From Actinomycetota bacterium (GTDB lineage Bacteria; Actinomycetota; Acidimicrobiia; Acidimicrobiales; Ilumatobacteraceae), in NCBI GenBank assembly GCA_026393535.1, contig JAPKZY010000104.1, positions 1 to 35,775 on the forward strand: 35,775 nt of DNA. Direction: 5' to 3'. The notes below the pieces were generated by a model, which worked only from the letters and a program-made list of their open reading frames with translations, did not search any database and was not told the DNA's origin. Shown here piece after piece: positions 17,855 to 26,007 of the stretch. Each line of letters begins with the position of its first letter. Positions within the stretch are counted from its first letter, which is position 1. The position numbers and the translations under genes were made by a program.

Positions 17855-18720
17855 TTCTCGCGTGTATAAAGGAAGCTCGTCCGTCTCAGTGGACTAAGAA
17901 CGTTCTAGTCTTTGCAGCTCCTGCGGCACTTGGTGTTCTGGATGAATGGTCTTCCCTCGGTAAGACCCTCATTGTTTTTGCAGCGTTCTGTATGGTCGCT
18001 AGCGGTACGTACTACTGGAACGACATCATGGATGTCGAACAGGACCGACAACACCCAAAGAAGCGGAATCGGCCCATTGCTAGTGGCGCAGTTCCTCTCT
18101 CAGTGGCTCGCATAGTTGGTTCAGTTTTGCTGATATGTGGACCTGTGCTCGGTTACATGGTTCGTCCGGCTGCAGGTGGGATTATTGCGCTGTATGCAGG
18201 TCTCACTATTGGTTACAGCACGTGGTGGAAACATGTTCCTTTGCTTGATCTATCTCTCGTAGCTAGCGGCTTTGTTCTTCGTGCCATGGTGGGCGCAGCA
18301 GCAACCCAAACACCGATGTCGATGTGGTTTGTTCTGTGCATCACGTTCGGCTCATTTTTTATTGTGACAGGAAAACGATTTGCCGAATTGTTGGAACTTG
18401 GTGATCAAGCCGCAGTAACTCGCACATCACTGAAGTCATATTCGCTCGTGTATCTGCGTCAATTGCTTGGGGTGTCGTGCACAGCAACAGTTGTGACGTA
18501 TTGCATGTGGGCATTTGAAAATGCTGCGATAGCCCACGTATCTATTCCGTTTCATGGCTTATCTGTGGTTCCTATGGTGCTGGCATTGTTGCGGTACTTG
18601 TTGGTGCTAGAAAATGGCGGCGGGGGCGCTCCGGAAGAAGTGTTCTTCAATGATCGATGGATTCAGGCGTATGGCGCAGTCTGGGTCATTGTCTACGGGC
18701 TTGCGGTGTACGCCTCGTAG
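17851..18720 (+). CDS. ubiA: Decaprenyl-phosphate phosphoribosyltransferase (UbiA superfamily)
   Basis: Integral membrane prenyltransferase-fold enzyme of 289 residues with about eight hydrophobic segments. The first Asp-rich motif reads NDIMDVEQDRQHPKKRNRPI (57-76), the form found in phosphoribose transferases such as Rv3806c and not in quinone-pathway UbiA. The N-terminus EARPSQWTKNVLVFAAP also matches that group. It would join PRPP to polyprenyl phosphate, the first committed step to decaprenylphosphoryl-arabinose. Coupled to the HAD-IB gene upstream and followed after 52 bp by dprE1. The polyprenyl chain length in this organism is unknown. Confidence 0.9.
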   Translation: MILACIKEARPSQWTKNVLVFAAPAALGVLDEWSSLGKTLIVFAAFCMVASGTYYWNDIMDVEQDRQHPKKRNRPIASGAVPLSVARIVGSVLLICGPVLGYMVRPAAGGIIALYAGLTIGYSTWWKHVPLLDLSLVASGFVLRAMVGAAATQTPMSMWFVLCITFGSFFIVTGKRFAELLELGDQAAVTRTSLKSYSLVYLRQLLGVSCTATVVTYCMWAFENAAIAHVSIPFHGLSVVPMVLALLRYLLVLENGGGGAPEEVFFNDRWIQAYGAVWVIVYGLAVYAS

Positions 18721-18759
18721 AGGATTACGTGTTGACCTCTGTTTATTGGGGGCACCGTC

Positions 18760-18765
18760 TAGAAT
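18760..18765 (+). promoter_or_regulatory. Leaderless -10 box TAGAAT for dprE1
   Basis: TAGAAT is followed by seven bases and ATG 18773. A TTGACC at 18732-18737 lies 22 bp upstream, too far for a standard -35, so the -10 box alone is proposed. Confidence 0.5.
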
Positions 18766-18772
18766 TCGTACC

Positions 18773-20152
18773 ATGGTTATGCAGCGTTTATCAGGGTGGG
18801 GTCGCACCGCTTGGACTGTTGCTGATTTGGTTCACACCACCGATGTCGATGTAGTGCGGTCAACAATCGGCACTGCAGGTGAACGCGGAATCATTTCTCG
18901 CGGCCTTGGGCGTTCATACGGTGCAGCTGCTCAAAATGCTGGCGGAATAGTTCTGGAAATGACATCTGAGAATGACCCGATGGGTATCGACGCTGATTTC
19001 GATCCATTGACGGGTCTTCTCACTGTTGCGGCAAGCGTCAGTATCGACGCCATATTGCGAATGTGTGTGCCACAGGGCTGGTTTATTCCTGTTACTCCTG
19101 GCACCAGATTTGTCACCGTTGGTGGAGCTATAGCGTCAGATATTCACGGTAAAAATCATCATATTGACGGAAGTTTCGGACAACATGTGCGTTCGTTGAC
19201 GCTGATGTTGTCGAGTGGCGAGGTGATTGAACTTTCACCCGAAGCGAATGCCGCATGGTTCTGGGCAACTATTGGCGGAATGGGTCTTACCGGCGTCGTG
19301 CTTCGGGCAACTGTTGCAATGTTGAAGATTGAAAGTTCTCGAGTCGAAGTCGAAACTGTCCGCTTAGAGAATTTTGATGCTGTATGTGCTGCGATGAGCG
19401 CGGATGGGTCAGATGGTGATTATCGCTATTCAGTCTGCTGGGTAGATCTACTTGCCACTGGCGCGTCAATGGGTCGTGGAGTGTTGACACGCGGCGATCA
19501 TGCAGCCGCAAGCAAAGTTGATAAAGAGGATCCGCTGTCATACGACCCTCGGCTGACAGTATCTGCCCCGGGCTGGGTTCCGAATGGTCTATTGAACAAG
19601 TGGTCGATTAAGGCGTTCAATGAAGCGTGGTACCGCAAGGCGCCCGCTAAGAGCCACATTGCCCTTGAGTCGATACCGGCGTTCTTTCACCCTCTTGATG
19701 GGGTCAATCGTTGGAATCGTCTGTATGGCAAACAAGGATTCATTCAATATCAATTCATTGTTCCTCTTGACCGTACGGATGTACTTCGCAAAGTGATCGA
19801 GAAATTCTCTGCAGCGGGCGTTGCTTCGTTTCTTGCAGTGCTGAAGAGAATGGGTCCTCAAAATATTGCTCCAATGTCATTTCCTACTGAGGGGTGGACA
19901 TTGACTCTTGACATGGCAGCAGGTATTTCTGGTTTAGCGGAACTGCTGTCAGAAGTCGACACCCTTGTTTTGGATGCGGGTGGGCGCCACTACTTGGCCA
20001 AAGATTCCCATGTATCTGCATCAGCGGTACGACGTGGGTACCCGCGCATCGACGAGTGGATGAGCACTCAAGAAGAAATGGATCCCATTGGCTTGTGGCG
20101 AAGTGATTTGTCACGTCGGTTGGGATTAGTAGATCACAGGAGATCGTTATGA
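18773..20152 (+). CDS. dprE1: Decaprenylphosphoryl-beta-D-ribose oxidase, DprE1-like
   Basis: FAD-dependent oxidase of 459 residues that oxidises the 2'-OH of decaprenylphosphoryl-ribose; DprE2 then reduces the ketone to give decaprenylphosphoryl-arabinose. The N-terminal FAD domain has SRGLGRSYGAAAQNAGG, TPGTRFVTVGGAIASDIHG and KNHHIDGSFGQHV (His125 equals Mtb His132). The C-terminal part has GGRHYLAKDSH (Lys410 equals Mtb Lys418) and YPRIDEW. The residue aligned with Mtb Cys387, the covalent benzothiazinone target, is Thr378 (GWTLTLDM). ATG 18773 fits both the family start and a TANNNT box seven bases upstream; earlier in-frame starts lie inside the UbiA gene. Its stop overlaps dprE2 (ATGA). 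Confidence 0.93.
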   Translation: MVMQRLSGWGRTAWTVADLVHTTDVDVVRSTIGTAGERGIISRGLGRSYGAAAQNAGGIVLEMTSENDPMGIDADFDPLTGLLTVAASVSIDAILRMCVPQGWFIPVTPGTRFVTVGGAIASDIHGKNHHIDGSFGQHVRSLTLMLSSGEVIELSPEANAAWFWATIGGMGLTGVVLRATVAMLKIESSRVEVETVRLENFDAVCAAMSADGSDGDYRYSVCWVDLLATGASMGRGVLTRGDHAAASKVDKEDPLSYDPRLTVSAPGWVPNGLLNKWSIKAFNEAWYRKAPAKSHIALESIPAFFHPLDGVNRWNRLYGKQGFIQYQFIVPLDRTDVLRKVIEKFSAAGVASFLAVLKRMGPQNIAPMSFPTEGWTLTLDMAAGISGLAELLSEVDTLVLDAGGRHYLAKDSHVSASAVRRGYPRIDEWMSTQEEMDPIGLWRSDLSRRLGLVDHRRSL

Positions 20153-20913
20153 AAAATGGAGTAGGCGTAGCCCAAAATATTGTGCTTTTCGGTGGAACGA
20201 GCGAAATAGGGCAAGCAATTATTCACAAATTGGTCAAGCCTGGTGTGTCGCATGTCGTTCTTGTTAGCCGCGACATTGATGCAGCTGAAGTTCAGGTTGC
20301 TGAAATTGCAGAACGGTACCCGGACATGGAAGTGCATCACGTGCGTTTCAATGCCGATGACTCTGCATCAATGATTCATGTTGTTGCAGAAGTCGCACAG
20401 CAGGTAGGGGATATTGATGTGGTCGTTATCGCGCAGGGCGTCTTACAAGAAGGCGTTGACTACTATAAAAACCCTGTAGCATTGTTGCCTGTTGCTGATG
20501 TGAACTTCACGAGCACCATGGTGCTGATGTATGCACTTGCAGCCCAGATGCGCTCCCAGGGTTATGGGAAAATGGTTCTGCTGTCTTCAGTTGCAGGCGA
20601 ACGAGTGCGTAAAGGTAATCCTGTGTACGGCGCAACGAAGGCAGGTATCGATGGGTTTGCACTAGCTCTTGATCACGAACTTATCGGCTCTGGTGTTTCA
20701 GTTCTTGTTGTTCGACCTGGTTTCGTGACAACAAAAATGACCAAGGGTATGGATAAAGCCCCGTTCTCAACTGACGCAGAAACAGTGGCAACAGCAGTGG
20801 AAAAGGCGGTCTCGTCATCCCGAACAGTTATCTGGGTTCCAGGATTACTGCAGTACATGTTTTTGATTTTGAAGAACTTGCCCACAGCCGTGTGGCGTCG
20901 TCTTCCGCTCTGA
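20149..20913 (+). CDS. dprE2: Decaprenylphosphoryl-2-keto-ribose reductase, DprE2-like
   Basis: Short-chain dehydrogenase/reductase of 254 residues, partner of DprE1. The nucleotide-binding motif is LFGGTSEIGQAI (14-25); the catalytic residues are Ser147 (LLSSVAG), Tyr160 and Lys164 (YGATKAG). The C-terminal hydrophobic stretch VIWVPGLLQYMFLILKNLP is typical of DprE2 and may attach it to the membrane. ATG 20149 overlaps the dprE1 stop and has AGGAG at 20138-20142. It converges on the glycosyltransferase gene with a 4-bp gap. Confidence 0.92.
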   Translation: MKNGVGVAQNIVLFGGTSEIGQAIIHKLVKPGVSHVVLVSRDIDAAEVQVAEIAERYPDMEVHHVRFNADDSASMIHVVAEVAQQVGDIDVVVIAQGVLQEGVDYYKNPVALLPVADVNFTSTMVLMYALAAQMRSQGYGKMVLLSSVAGERVRKGNPVYGATKAGIDGFALALDHELIGSGVSVLVVRPGFVTTKMTKGMDKAPFSTDAETVATAVEKAVSSSRTVIWVPGLLQYMFLILKNLPTAVWRRLPL

Positions 20914-20917
20914 CGGC

Positions 20918-22111
20918 TTACGGTATAGCGCCTCGAACGCCATAGATACCGGTAACGGTCACTAGGCCACCAATCATGACCATCACTACGAGCGGCCACC
21001 ATTTTTCGTCTTCGTCACGTAGTGCCCGTGCCACTGGGAAAAAAAGTGGGAATGCAGTAAATAAGAAGCGAGGTCGGGCAGTTACGGTTGCCGGAATAAG
21101 CATCAACGCCAGAACAACTGCGGTGTACGACCAATAGATGAGGTTCATCTTGTACTTGCGCGCCATATAAAGGGAAATCAACATGGCCGCCACGCTTGCA
21201 GCAGTAAGAACCGATGTTGGTGAACTAACCGGATGCAAAAAGAAATCGTAGGTTCTCTGGACAGCAGTAGCGCCAAAACTAGTGCCTTCCTGCCACGCTT
21301 CACGCTGGACACGAAACCATGCCCAGTCTTCGCCGGTGTGCATTCGCAGGAACCACATAAAGCCTATAAATCCGAGCGGGGAGAGCGCGGGGGCAATGAG
21401 CGATCGCCAATCCCTGTCATTACGAATTGCGAGTAATGATGCAACGGCGCACGCAGCTACTAATGCAACTCCATTTGGGCGAGTTGCAGTTGCCATTGCG
21501 GCCAATACTCCGGCCCATATCCAATGCTTGTCTCGTAAGGCAATGAAGCACAGCGCAACGATGGTGAGCATTAGGGCCTCTGAATAGGCCATGCTGAGGA
21601 CGAAGCTGCCGGGAAAGAGCGCAAGAAGAATCATTGCCTTTTCGGCTGTCTTGATGTCGAAGAGGCCGCGGCACAAGTAGCCAGCAAGGAACACGAACAT
21701 TGCGCCAAGGATGACGTTGATTGTTAGTGCCACGCTGACAGGTCCACCAGGAATGACCACGTTAAAATAGTGCACTAGGCGTGGATAGAGAGGAAAAAAT
21801 GCAGCGCGAGCATCGGATACGAAGTACGTCACATTCGGCATGATGTGGTGTGGATATCCCTCGCGCACAACATCCAAGTACCAGTGTCCGTCCCAACTGT
21901 CGAGAATGGCAGCCAATCCACTGAGTCCGTTTGCAGGCTCTACGTCGTTTGATCTGTCAACTACCGCTTGTGCGGCGACTGCAATAGCAGCGCCCATTAT
22001 TACGAAGAGGCGAGACAAGAGATAGACGAGACCAGCTTTGCGTATTGCTTTCCCCCAAGGGTCTGTGGCTGGCGGAATGTGTAAACGGCGGGGAGAAGAA
22101 ATAATTGTCAT
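20918..22111 (-). CDS. GT-C mannosyltransferase-like membrane protein (PIG-V family)
   Basis: A polytopic membrane protein of 397 residues with about nine or ten hydrophobic segments. The first outer loop contains DSWDGHWYLDVVREGYP and later AAFFPLYP, the Asp-containing signatures of PIG-V / GPI mannosyltransferase II-like GT-C enzymes that use lipid-linked sugars. The mid region AMATATRPNGVAL also matches. Donor and acceptor cannot be read from sequence. It sits beside the lipid-linked arabinose genes in convergent orientation, so use of mannosyl- or arabinosyl-polyprenyl phosphate are both possible. The start has an AGGA-type site a few bases upstream. Confidence 0.8.
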   Translation of the reverse strand: MTIISSPRRLHIPPATDPWGKAIRKAGLVYLLSRLFVIMGAAIAVAAQAVVDRSNDVEPANGLSGLAAILDSWDGHWYLDVVREGYPHHIMPNVTYFVSDARAAFFPLYPRLVHYFNVVIPGGPVSVALTINVILGAMFVFLAGYLCRGLFDIKTAEKAMILLALFPGSFVLSMAYSEALMLTIVALCFIALRDKHWIWAGVLAAMATATRPNGVALVAACAVASLLAIRNDRDWRSLIAPALSPLGFIGFMWFLRMHTGEDWAWFRVQREAWQEGTSFGATAVQRTYDFFLHPVSSPTSVLTAASVAAMLISLYMARKYKMNLIYWSYTAVVLALMLIPATVTARPRFLFTAFPLFFPVARALRDEDEKWWPLVVMVMIGGLVTVTGIYGVRGAIP

Positions 22112-22219
22112 AAGGTCCTAGAAACAGTTATCTCCAGTATTGCCTATTGGGTCTCATTTGTGATGCTTTTTGAGGTTCTCCACGTTGGTGATTGCACGGT
22201 AAAACTGGCACGATTGCAC

Positions 22220-23020
22220 ATGGCTGAAATTGAACTGACATATCCGCGCGATGGCATTGCACTTGTCACAATGAACCGCCCCGACAAGTTAAACGCAATG
22301 ACATCAACGATGGTTGAGGCGCTTCACGAGACCTTTTCTGTAATTGGGCGCTCTCGTGACGTTCGCGTTGCAGTTTTAACAGGTCAGGGTCGTGGATTTT
22401 GTGCTGGCCTTGACCTCGGCGGTTATGGCGAAGCTCCGGGTTTCGAATGGATGGGCAGTGTTGAGAAGGGGTTTGCCGTACAGAAGCACATCGCGTCCCT
22501 TATTCCCAAAATGAGATCAATTCCACAACCAATCATTTCGGCGGTGAATGGTCCGGCTGCAGGGGGAGGTTTCGCTCTTGTTCTCGGTTCCGATCTGCGC
22601 TTGTGTTCAGAGACAGCCCGATTCAATGCTGCGTTTATAAGAATTGGGCTGTCGGCGTGCGATATCGGAACAAGTTGGTTGCTTCCTCGGCTCATTGGGG
22701 CTGCTCGTGCTCACGAGATTATGTTGACTGGGCGTTTATTCGACTCTGAGGAGGCATTGCGGATTGGGCTTGTGACCGAAGTGTTACCGGCAGATGTATT
22801 ACTCGACGCTGCGTACATCAAGGCTCAGGAAATCATGCTGAACAGTCCGATCGGTGTTGCCCTCACGAAGGAAGGCATGTGGGCGTCTTTGGAAATACCG
22901 GGGTTACAGGCAGCCATTGACATGGAGAACCGTCAGCAGATTATGGCCAGTTTCTCAGATGATGCGCGAGAGACTCAACGAGCCAAGCGGGAAGGAAGAC
23001 CTCCTCAGTATCGAGCGTAA
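22220..23020 (+). CDS. Enoyl-CoA hydratase/isomerase family protein (crotonase fold)
   Basis: Crotonase-fold protein of 266 residues. It has TMNRPDKLNAMTS, the oxyanion-hole segments GRGFCAGLDLGG and NGPAAGGGFALVLGSDL, and SWLLPRLIGAARAHEIMLTG. The two catalytic Glu of rat-type hydratase are missing: Ala119 is at the Glu144 site and Phe139 at the Glu164 site. It has Asp148 (ACDIG), seen in PaaG-like isomerases and EchA proteins with a PDxG motif. It is therefore a CoA-thioester isomerase or hydratase of uncertain substrate. ATG 22220 gives the usual family start; GTG 22160 would add 20 residues. Confidence 0.85.
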   Translation: MAEIELTYPRDGIALVTMNRPDKLNAMTSTMVEALHETFSVIGRSRDVRVAVLTGQGRGFCAGLDLGGYGEAPGFEWMGSVEKGFAVQKHIASLIPKMRSIPQPIISAVNGPAAGGGFALVLGSDLRLCSETARFNAAFIRIGLSACDIGTSWLLPRLIGAARAHEIMLTGRLFDSEEALRIGLVTEVLPADVLLDAAYIKAQEIMLNSPIGVALTKEGMWASLEIPGLQAAIDMENRQQIMASFSDDARETQRAKREGRPPQYRA

Positions 23021-23043
23021 ACGCTCTTAACTTTTTGTTTGAT
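23013..23043 (+). terminator. Candidate intrinsic terminator after the crotonase gene
   Basis: GAGCG (23013-23017) and CGCTC (23022-23026) form a short hairpin whose TAAA loop holds the gene's stop codon. It is followed by TTAACTTTTTGTTTG. The stem is short, so strength is uncertain. Confidence 0.45.
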
Positions 23044-23079
23044 TAATTCACGGAATCGGTGATCTCCTGTCATTGCGAC

Positions 23080-23085
23080 TAGTTT
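23080..23085 (+). promoter_or_regulatory. Leaderless -10 box TAGTTT for the phosphoribosyltransferase
   Basis: TAGTTT is followed by six bases and GTG 23092, matching the leaderless geometry seen at other starts here. Confidence 0.5.
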
Positions 23086-23091
23086 TATGTC

Positions 23092-23586
23092 GTGAGCGAA
23101 CGTGAAATCATGTCTTGGGAAATATTTGGCGAAGCGAGCCGAGAGCTAGCTACCAGTGTCGCCGAGGGCGGATACGAGCCTGACATTATCTTGGCAATCG
23201 CACGTGGTGGTTTACTTGCTGCTGGTGCGCTTGGATATGCATTGGCTGTAAAGAATCTCTACACGATGAATGTCGAGTTTTATACGGGTGTTGACGAACG
23301 TCTTCCTGTACCGATGATTCTTCCTCCGGTACCGGACCTTGTGGAATTACGTTTTGCTCGCGTACTTATTGTTGACGACGTTGCAGATACCGGACACACA
23401 CTTAAAATCGTTCAAGACTTTTTTAAGGGTCGTGTCAAAGAAGTACGTTCAGCAGTGTTGTACGAAAAGTCGCATTCGGTTGTTCAATGTGAATATGTCT
23501 GGAAGCACACTGACTTGTGGATCAACTTCCCATGGAGCGACAAGGACCCAGTTGTCAAACGTTCTGGGATTGTGAAAGACGCGTAG
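23092..23586 (+). CDS. Purine-type phosphoribosyltransferase
   Basis: A 164-residue type I phosphoribosyltransferase, probably for purine bases (Gpt/xanthine-guanine-like). The PRPP loop is VLIVDDVADTGHTL (91-104). ILAIARGGLLAAGALGYAL is the N-terminal PPi-binding loop, and LWINFPWSDKD near the C-terminus resembles the base-binding region of xanthine/guanine PRTs. It would convert a base plus PRPP to a nucleotide in salvage. The GTG start is supported by the TANNNT box; ATG 23110 is an alternative. It ends 3 bp before the convergent FAD oxidoreductase gene. The base specificity is not certain. Confidence 0.87.
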   Translation: MSEREIMSWEIFGEASRELATSVAEGGYEPDIILAIARGGLLAAGALGYALAVKNLYTMNVEFYTGVDERLPVPMILPPVPDLVELRFARVLIVDDVADTGHTLKIVQDFFKGRVKEVRSAVLYEKSHSVVQCEYVWKHTDLWINFPWSDKDPVVKRSGIVKDA

Positions 23587-23589
23587 GCG

Positions 23590-25146
23590 TCAACCCATTT
23601 CTTTAATGATGGTCAGCGCTGCGTTGCGGCCACTAGACCCCCACACTCCAGCGCCAGGGAATGTGGCTGCACCTGTGAGGTAGAGACCCTTTATTGGCGT
23701 GTGATACCTGGTGAGTTCCGGCGTGGAGCCCAAGAACGCCGCCAACGGTCCACCACCAAAACTGAGTGCATGACCCTTGGGCAGATGAAATTGTGATTCA
23801 TAACTCGCAGGGGTCAAGACTCGCCAGTCTTCAATTGAATCCATAAAACCAGGCTGAACCAAGGATCCGAATTGACGTAGCCAACGCTCTGGTTCGTCAC
23901 GAGATTCCCAACCATCAACAAATGAGTACGGCGTATAGAGCGCTTCAAGACTGAATACGCTTTTCCCCGCAGGGGCAATGGTGTCGTCAATGTTAGAAGG
24001 CGTGTTAGCAAGCAACGCCATTCGTGGCATCGTTTTTCCTTCGCGCATCAATTGCGAACCGCGATGAAGTTCTGCTAGCGACGGACTAACGAGGACTGTA
24101 GAGCCGGTGGATTGAAGATCGGTGAGTGAATCTGCAAATGCGTTAAACAACGGTGGTGTATTAGTAATTGCATCAATCTTTGATTCGTACCCTTCGCCAG
24201 GAGTGTGGAGCTTCCAGCGATTGATAAGAGAATTTGCTTTGGCAGGAGGATTCTTTAGCCATTGGATAAAGGTCCGTTGTGGATCGCAAGCCGATACAAC
24301 AATTCGTGCTGTGACTGTTGCGCCGTCGCCAGTTTGTACGGCACTGACACGAGATCCTTCACAGATGATTCCGACCACACGGGTGCTTGTCCGTAAGAAT
24401 CCACCGGCGGCGAGAAATGATTGTTTCAGAGCTTCTGGCAACATGCCGCTTCCGCCAAGAGGACGACCGAGTGTGCCGACATGCCGAAGTGCATACGAGA
24501 TTGCACCGAGTCCCGTACCAGGGGTCTCGTGAGAGAGTCCCCACACAACAGGACCTTCCACCATTGCGGGGCCGATGACCGCTTCGTCGTCGAAGAATTG
24601 TCGCATGACGTCGGCTGCCGACATGCGGCTCATGCGAAGCATTGATGCAACGCCGCGACCGCCTCTGCAGATAACAGTGGAAAGAAGAGAACCACGTGAC
24701 GGAGGGTTTGCAGCAGCCTCGAGGATTAGGCGAGCGACAGGAATGGTGGTTTGCGCGAACTGTCTGTATCCGTCAACTGAGCCAGGATGCGCGATGGCGA
24801 GTTCATCAAGAGTCTTGTCAACGTCGTGCCACAGCGGCCAGAATTTCTCGGTTGTCCAGTCACCATTAATTTGCGGTGGCTCGACATCGATGTATTGAAG
24901 CCCGTGGGCTGACAAATTGAGTTCTTCAGCTATAGGGGTGGTGCGAAACGTTAGATGGTCACAGTTGCAAATATTGACAGTTGCCCCTCCATATTGCTCG
25001 CTGGCAGCGGTACCACCGACATCTGCTCGAGCTTCAATAAGCAATGTGGATAGTCCGTGTCTCGCAAGATACGCCGCAGTTACGAGGCCATTATGGCCTG
25101 CTCCAATAACGATGGCGTCAAAATCAGTCTCTGCGCGCTTAGTCAC
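23590..25146 (-). CDS. FAD-dependent oxidoreductase, phytoene-desaturase-like (PYROXD2 type)
   Basis: A 518-residue flavoprotein. The N-terminal dinucleotide-binding motif is AIVIGAGHNGLVTAAYLARHG followed by LLIEARADVGG. The C-terminal FAD signature is GLYLTGAATFPGAGVWGSSG followed by NAALTI. These match the NAD(P)/FAD-dependent family of carotenoid desaturases and PYROXD2-like proteins. Family members often act on unknown substrates, and no carotenoid genes are present here, so a carotenoid role is not supported. The start is GTG 25146, divergent from the creatininase gene with a 34-bp gap. Confidence 0.87.
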   Translation of the reverse strand: MTKRAETDFDAIVIGAGHNGLVTAAYLARHGLSTLLIEARADVGGTAASEQYGGATVNICNCDHLTFRTTPIAEELNLSAHGLQYIDVEPPQINGDWTTEKFWPLWHDVDKTLDELAIAHPGSVDGYRQFAQTTIPVARLILEAAANPPSRGSLLSTVICRGGRGVASMLRMSRMSAADVMRQFFDDEAVIGPAMVEGPVVWGLSHETPGTGLGAISYALRHVGTLGRPLGGSGMLPEALKQSFLAAGGFLRTSTRVVGIICEGSRVSAVQTGDGATVTARIVVSACDPQRTFIQWLKNPPAKANSLINRWKLHTPGEGYESKIDAITNTPPLFNAFADSLTDLQSTGSTVLVSPSLAELHRGSQLMREGKTMPRMALLANTPSNIDDTIAPAGKSVFSLEALYTPYSFVDGWESRDEPERWLRQFGSLVQPGFMDSIEDWRVLTPASYESQFHLPKGHALSFGGGPLAAFLGSTPELTRYHTPIKGLYLTGAATFPGAGVWGSSGRNAALTIIKEMG

Positions 25147-25168
25147 GGTCTCTATTCAAGCACTCAGA

Positions 25169-25174
25169 TAGGTT
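25169..25174 (+). promoter_or_regulatory. Leaderless -10 box TAGGTT for the creatininase-family gene
   Basis: TAGGTT is followed by six bases and ATG 25181. It lies in the 34-bp divergent gap with the FAD oxidoreductase gene. Confidence 0.5.
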
Positions 25175-25180
25175 TGATGC

Positions 25181-25957
25181 ATGGCTTGTACACGATTACT
25201 AGGTGACCTTTCCGCATTGCAGTTATCTGCAGAACTAACTAAAGATTCGATAATTGTTTTGCCGTTGGGCGCAATTGAGCAACACGGACCACATTTGCCG
25301 TTGAACACGGATTTCGTAGTGGCCGATGCCGTGTCACGAGCTGCAGTAGACAAGTTTGGCGCTGAAACCAATGCGTGGCTGCTGCCGACTCTTCCGTTCA
25401 CAAAGTCAAATGAGCATGCTTGGGCTGCAGGGACTATGTGGTTGTCAGCGACAACCATGATGGCTGTGATTGACGACATTGGTCGATGTGTTGCATCGAC
25501 TCCTGCAAAGAAGATCATGTTCATCAATGGTCATGGCGGCAATAGCGCGTTGATGGCGATGATGAATAGGGAGTTGCGGTTGAAATACGGTCTTCAGACC
25601 TTCCTCGCTCATCCTCATATGCCCGCAGACCAAGGTGGTTCGTCTGCCGAATCTGAACTTGGTATGGGGGTTCATGGTGGAGTCGATGAAACTTCTGTCA
25701 TGTTGCACTTGCGTCCTGACCTTGTTGACATGTCGCTTGCAGTACGTCGCATACCTGAAGGGCTTGCAAAGAATGAACAAGTTAAATTCGGTGGCCGTGT
25801 TGCTTTTGGTTGGTTGTCAAATGATTTTTTCCCAGAGGGGCATATCGGTGACCCAACTGGAGCGAGTGGCGAACTTGGTGCCCGCATGTTTGCTAGCGCG
25901 ATTGAATCGTTAGGTACTGCGATGAAGGAAATTAGTCGATTTGACTTTGGCCGGTAA
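25181..25957 (+). CDS. Creatininase-family amidohydrolase
   Basis: A metal-dependent cyclic-amide or amide hydrolase of 258 residues. Metal-binding motif residues are Glu33, His35 and Asp44 in PLGAIEQHGPHLPLNTD, His118 in INGHGGN, and Glu170 in HGGVDETSVMLHLRPDLV. The family includes creatininase, the ArfB deformylase of F420/riboflavin synthesis in archaea, and MftE of mycofactocin; no other mycofactocin genes are present. Its position next to a convergent ABC importer and a CodA-like deaminase suggests it opens an imported cyclic amide. That substrate is inferred. Confidence 0.88.
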   Translation: MACTRLLGDLSALQLSAELTKDSIIVLPLGAIEQHGPHLPLNTDFVVADAVSRAAVDKFGAETNAWLLPTLPFTKSNEHAWAAGTMWLSATTMMAVIDDIGRCVASTPAKKIMFINGHGGNSALMAMMNRELRLKYGLQTFLAHPHMPADQGGSSAESELGMGVHGGVDETSVMLHLRPDLVDMSLAVRRIPEGLAKNEQVKFGGRVAFGWLSNDFFPEGHIGDPTGASGELGARMFASAIESLGTAMKEISRFDFGR

Positions 25958-25961
25958 ACAC

Positions 25962-25991
25962 AAAAGGGGAGGAGCATTGCTGCCCCTCCCC
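25962..25991 (-). terminator. Intrinsic terminator of the ABC importer operon
   Basis: GGGGAGG (25966-25972) pairs with CCTCCCC (25985-25991). A further GCA/TGC pair after one mismatch closes a TTGC loop. Read on the minus strand the hairpin is followed by TTTTG (25965-25961), so it terminates the binding-protein transcript. It may also act on the creatininase transcript from the other side, but without a T-run. Confidence 0.7.
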
Positions 25992-26007
25992 AATATGTTG
26001 TGATTGT

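Noticed and set aside
18732-18765. Classic -35/-10 promoter TTGACC ... TAGAAT before dprE1
   Set aside because: The spacer is 22 bp, outside the usual 16-19 bp. The -10 alone with leaderless spacing is kept instead.
25181-25957. Creatininase-family gene as MftE of a mycofactocin cluster
   Set aside because: No mycofactocin precursor, radical SAM or glycosyltransferase genes are nearby.
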